This document shows, piece by piece, positions 61,826 through 64,000 of a stretch of DNA of 64,000 bases. The stretch is from the NCBI RefSeq assembly GCF_017086445.1, contig NZ_CP070968.1, positions 1,488,001 through 1,552,000 on the forward strand. The letters are read 5' to 3'. Source of the stretch: Brevundimonas fontaquae (lineage in GTDB: Bacteria > Pseudomonadota > Alphaproteobacteria > Caulobacterales > Caulobacteraceae). The position numbers were made by a program, and so were the translations under genes. Within the stretch, counting starts at the first letter, position 1; each line of letters opens with the position of its first letter. A model generated the notes under the pieces. That model was not told where the DNA came from. It made no database searches and worked only from the letters and a program-made list of their open reading frames with translations.

Positions 61826-62736
61826 GGGCGTCTGTTTGGGCGGTGGTGGTGACGTGGAACCGGCGCGCCCTGCTGGAGCAATGTCTGGCGCATCTGATCG
61901 CCCAGACGCGGCATTGCGACGGGGTGGTGGTGGTCGACAACGCCAGCGACGACGGCACCGCCGAGATGCTGGCCGACGCCTGGGCGGGGCAGGCGATGGT
62001 GGTGCGGATGCCGGTGAACACGGGCGGGGCGGGCGGCTTCAACGCCGGCATCCGCGCGGCGATCGAGGCGGGGGCCGACCGGGTCTGGCTGATGGACGAC
62101 GACGTGCTGGCGGCGCCGGATGCCTTGGAGGCCTTGCTGGCGGCGGAAGCGGGGCTGGCGGACGAGGGCGTCGTTCCGGCCTTCCTGTGTTCCAGCGTGC
62201 GGTCGCCTGAGGGGCATCTGACCAATACGTCCGAGATCGACCAACGCGAGAATGTGCTGGGCTATCCGGCCTGGGGCGAGCGGCTGGAGCAGGGGATTGT
62301 TCCGGTGCGGCAGGCAACGTTCGTGTCGGTCCTGGTCAGCCGGGCGGCGGTGATGCGGCACGGCCTGCCGCTGGCGCCCATGTTCATTTGGGGCGACGAT
62401 ACGGAATATACGCTGCGGCTGTCGCGCGACGAGCCGGGCTATCTGGTCGCGGCCAGCCGGGTCGAGCATGTGCGCGCGGCGCCGGGACGGCTGACCATCG
62501 AGACCGAGCCGGATGCGCGGCGCGAACGGCTGCATCGCTATCTGACGCGCAACGTCATCCTGGCCAAGCGGCGGCACGAGGGACGGCGCTCGGCGCTGCG
62601 CTATGCCGCGTCGCGGCTCAGGCTGGCGGGGCGGCTGGCGCTGGGCGGACGCTGGCGCAAGGCTGGGGTGCTGGTCGCGGGCGTGGTGGACGGGGCGCGG
62701 TTCGATCCCGAGGTCGAGCATTGCAGGCCGTCCTGA
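61822..62736 (+). CDS. Glycosyltransferase family 2
   Basis: 304 residues. GT-A fold: VTWNRRALLEQCLAHL, VVDNASDDGT and the metal-binding VWLMDDDV; later FIWGDDTEYTLRLS contributes the catalytic Asp. This MDDD/GDDTEY combination resembles galactofuranosyl-type transferases and follows glf (ATGA overlap), so Galf transfer is a reasonable guess. Confidence 0.87.
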   Translation: MRASVWAVVVTWNRRALLEQCLAHLIAQTRHCDGVVVVDNASDDGTAEMLADAWAGQAMVVRMPVNTGGAGGFNAGIRAAIEAGADRVWLMDDDVLAAPDALEALLAAEAGLADEGVVPAFLCSSVRSPEGHLTNTSEIDQRENVLGYPAWGERLEQGIVPVRQATFVSVLVSRAAVMRHGLPLAPMFIWGDDTEYTLRLSRDEPGYLVAASRVEHVRAAPGRLTIETEPDARRERLHRYLTRNVILAKRRHEGRRSALRYAASRLRLAGRLALGGRWRKAGVLVAGVVDGARFDPEVEHCRPS

Positions 62737-63959
62737 GCGTATCACGGCGTGGGGCGCTGCGGTGGTCGCAGGTGCGCGCGGCCTATGAGCGGCTGGCGTT
62801 GGGCTTGCTGGGCCTGGGCGTGACCTTGCCGCTCTTTCTGACGCCGGGGCAGGTCAGCGGGCCGCGGCTAGGGGATCTGGCGCTGATCATTGCCTTGCCG
62901 CTGGTGGGTGTGACGTGGCGAGACATGGCGCCGGTTCTGAGGGCGGCTTGCGTGGTTGCGCCGGGATTCTTGGCGATGACGCTGCTGGTGCAGGTCGCGC
63001 AGGGCGGCGATCGGCTGAACGTCGGGGATGCGGCCTTCTGGTTTCGGTGGATCGCCTCGGCCTTGGCGGCGCCGGCTGTGGCGAGCCTGATCCTGAGGGA
63101 CGAGCGACGGCGGCGGCTGTTCCTCTGGGCCGTGCTGGCAGGCGCGGCGTGTCACCTGGCGACCTATGGGCTGGCGATACTGATGGGGCTGGAGCCTTTG
63201 CAGGCCGTGGGGCTGGCGTCCCCGCGCGCGATGGTGACCACGACGGCCGCGCAGGTGCGACTGACGACCCTGGCCGAGCATCCAAATGCGGCGATGGTGA
63301 TGATCGGACTGGCGGTCCCGACAGGCGTGATGCTGGCGGGGCGGCATTGGGCGCGGCGCGCGACGACCTGGGGCGGCGTCGGCGTGACGGTTCTGGGGTT
63401 CGTCAGCACCCTGTCGCGGGGCGGCATGATGGCGGCGATACTGGCGGGGCTGGCGAGGATGGTCGTCGATTGGCGTTGGCGCGAGCGGGTTCGGCCGCTG
63501 GGCGTGGCGCTGACGGTCTGTGTGCTGGCGGTGGGCGTGGTGGCTTTGCAAGCGGGGCGGTTCGACCTCGACGGCGGCCGGTTTGCGGGACGGTTCGACA
63601 GGGCGGCGCTGCAGGACAATCTGGCCGGACGGATGCTGACCTGGCGGCGGACAGTCGATCTGGTCGTGGAGCGGCCGATGGGGGCGGGGTGGTCGTCGGC
63701 GGACGAGATGGGGGCGTTTCGGGCGCTGTCGGTCAGCCACAACGGCTATCTGTTCACGGCGCGGACGGCGGGCGTGGTGAGCGCGCTGGTGCTGCTGGGG
63801 CTGCATCTGGCGTCGGCGGCGCGGCTGGACGCGCTGACGCCGCTGTCGGCCTATGTGCTGGCGGCGATGTTCGGAGAGGACCTGACGCAGGGGGCGGGGA
63901 TAGTCTTCCTGTGCTGTCTGGTCGGCGCCTTGGCTTGGCGAAGGCCGCTGGCGCCGTGA
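62721..63959 (+). CDS. O-antigen ligase/polymerase-family membrane protein
   Basis: 412 residues from a TTG at 62721 inside the GT2 gene end; an earlier frame extension to 62388 is GT2 sequence in another frame. About ten spans. LSVSHNGYLFTARTAG and STLSRGGMMAAILAGLAR fit the Wzy/WaaL group (His in the large periplasmic loop). The next gene overlaps its stop by 4 bp (GTGA). Confidence 0.8.
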   Translation: MQAVLSVSRRGALRWSQVRAAYERLALGLLGLGVTLPLFLTPGQVSGPRLGDLALIIALPLVGVTWRDMAPVLRAACVVAPGFLAMTLLVQVAQGGDRLNVGDAAFWFRWIASALAAPAVASLILRDERRRRLFLWAVLAGAACHLATYGLAILMGLEPLQAVGLASPRAMVTTTAAQVRLTTLAEHPNAAMVMIGLAVPTGVMLAGRHWARRATTWGGVGVTVLGFVSTLSRGGMMAAILAGLARMVVDWRWRERVRPLGVALTVCVLAVGVVALQAGRFDLDGGRFAGRFDRAALQDNLAGRMLTWRRTVDLVVERPMGAGWSSADEMGAFRALSVSHNGYLFTARTAGVVSALVLLGLHLASAARLDALTPLSAYVLAAMFGEDLTQGAGIVFLCCLVGALAWRRPLAP

Positions 63960-64000
63960 GGGTGCTGATCGTCAACACCCTGTATCCGCCGGCGCAGGTC
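63956..64000 (+). CDS. Start of a GT4-family glycosyltransferase (partial)
   Basis: GTG overlapping the previous stop. Only 15 codons remain in the window, reading VRVLIVNTLYPPAQV, the typical opening of GT-B family 4 glycosyltransferases. It continues beyond the right edge. Confidence 0.6.
   Translation, partial: MRVLIVNTLYPPAQV

Overview
The window is a high-GC, gene-dense piece of an alphaproteobacterial chromosome. It is most likely from Caulobacterales, and Brevundimonas is my best guess. Three things point there. There is a multi-flagellin array with sigma-54 promoters and a FlaEY-like gene. A GAAC-N7-GAAC (alphaproteobacterial LexA) box precedes ssb. GyrA carries Ala/Met at the two main quinolone-contact positions, which I recall as the intrinsic state reported for Brevundimonas diminuta. 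No search could be run, so family names rest on motif recognition.

Layout: 0-6.9 kb is housekeeping: a secreted protein running off the left edge, MBL hydrolase, enoyl-CoA hydratase, GNAT, a tightly overlapped DUF1285-Nudix-cca operon, a membrane EEP phosphatase and a DUF4112 protein. 7.0-9.9 kb is a phage-type cassette of six genes: a DUF2793/glycine-rich fibre-like protein, a 51-aa unknown, a holin-like membrane protein, an M15 endolysin, and an overlapping inner/outer spanin-like pair. The first five genes are chained by 4-base ATGA stop-start overlaps. No capsid, terminase or integrase gene is present. 10.0-17.9 kb is a flagellar filament locus: four similar flagellins with a conserved structured mRNA leader, FlaG, a fifth divergent flagellin under different-looking control, and a large FlaEY-like protein.

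18-31 kb holds two small envelope proteins, SOS-boxed ssb, a DCC/SDR-DoxX/DUF2269 operon, an EamA transporter, DUF1003, sodC, gyrA, a class IV aminotransferase, coaD, two tandem secreted cyclophilins and a Ppx/GppA phosphatase. 31-40 kb has hspQ, phenylalanine hydroxylase, and an arginine succinyltransferase (AST) operon in which an M20 hydrolase sits where a desuccinylase would be expected, followed by a KgtP-like permease. 40-46 kb is tamA-tamB. 46-59 kb contains an AMACR-like CoA transferase, tRNA-Lys(TTT), a Tgt lacking its three zinc cysteines, TrmN6-like and TrmFO tRNA methylases, a polyprenyl synthase with a squalene-synthase-like partner, a VIT1-type transporter, 3-oxoacid CoA-transferase subunits, and a CFA-synthase-like/DUF2177 pair.

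59.4-64 kb is the start of a surface polysaccharide cluster (flippase, UDP-galactopyranose mutase, GT2, O-antigen ligase/polymerase, start of a GT4) that continues past the right edge. It suggests a galactofuranose-containing glycan. The most interesting items are the fibre/lysis cassette, the covarying three-hairpin flagellin leaders, the zinc-site-less Tgt and the AstE-less AST operon.
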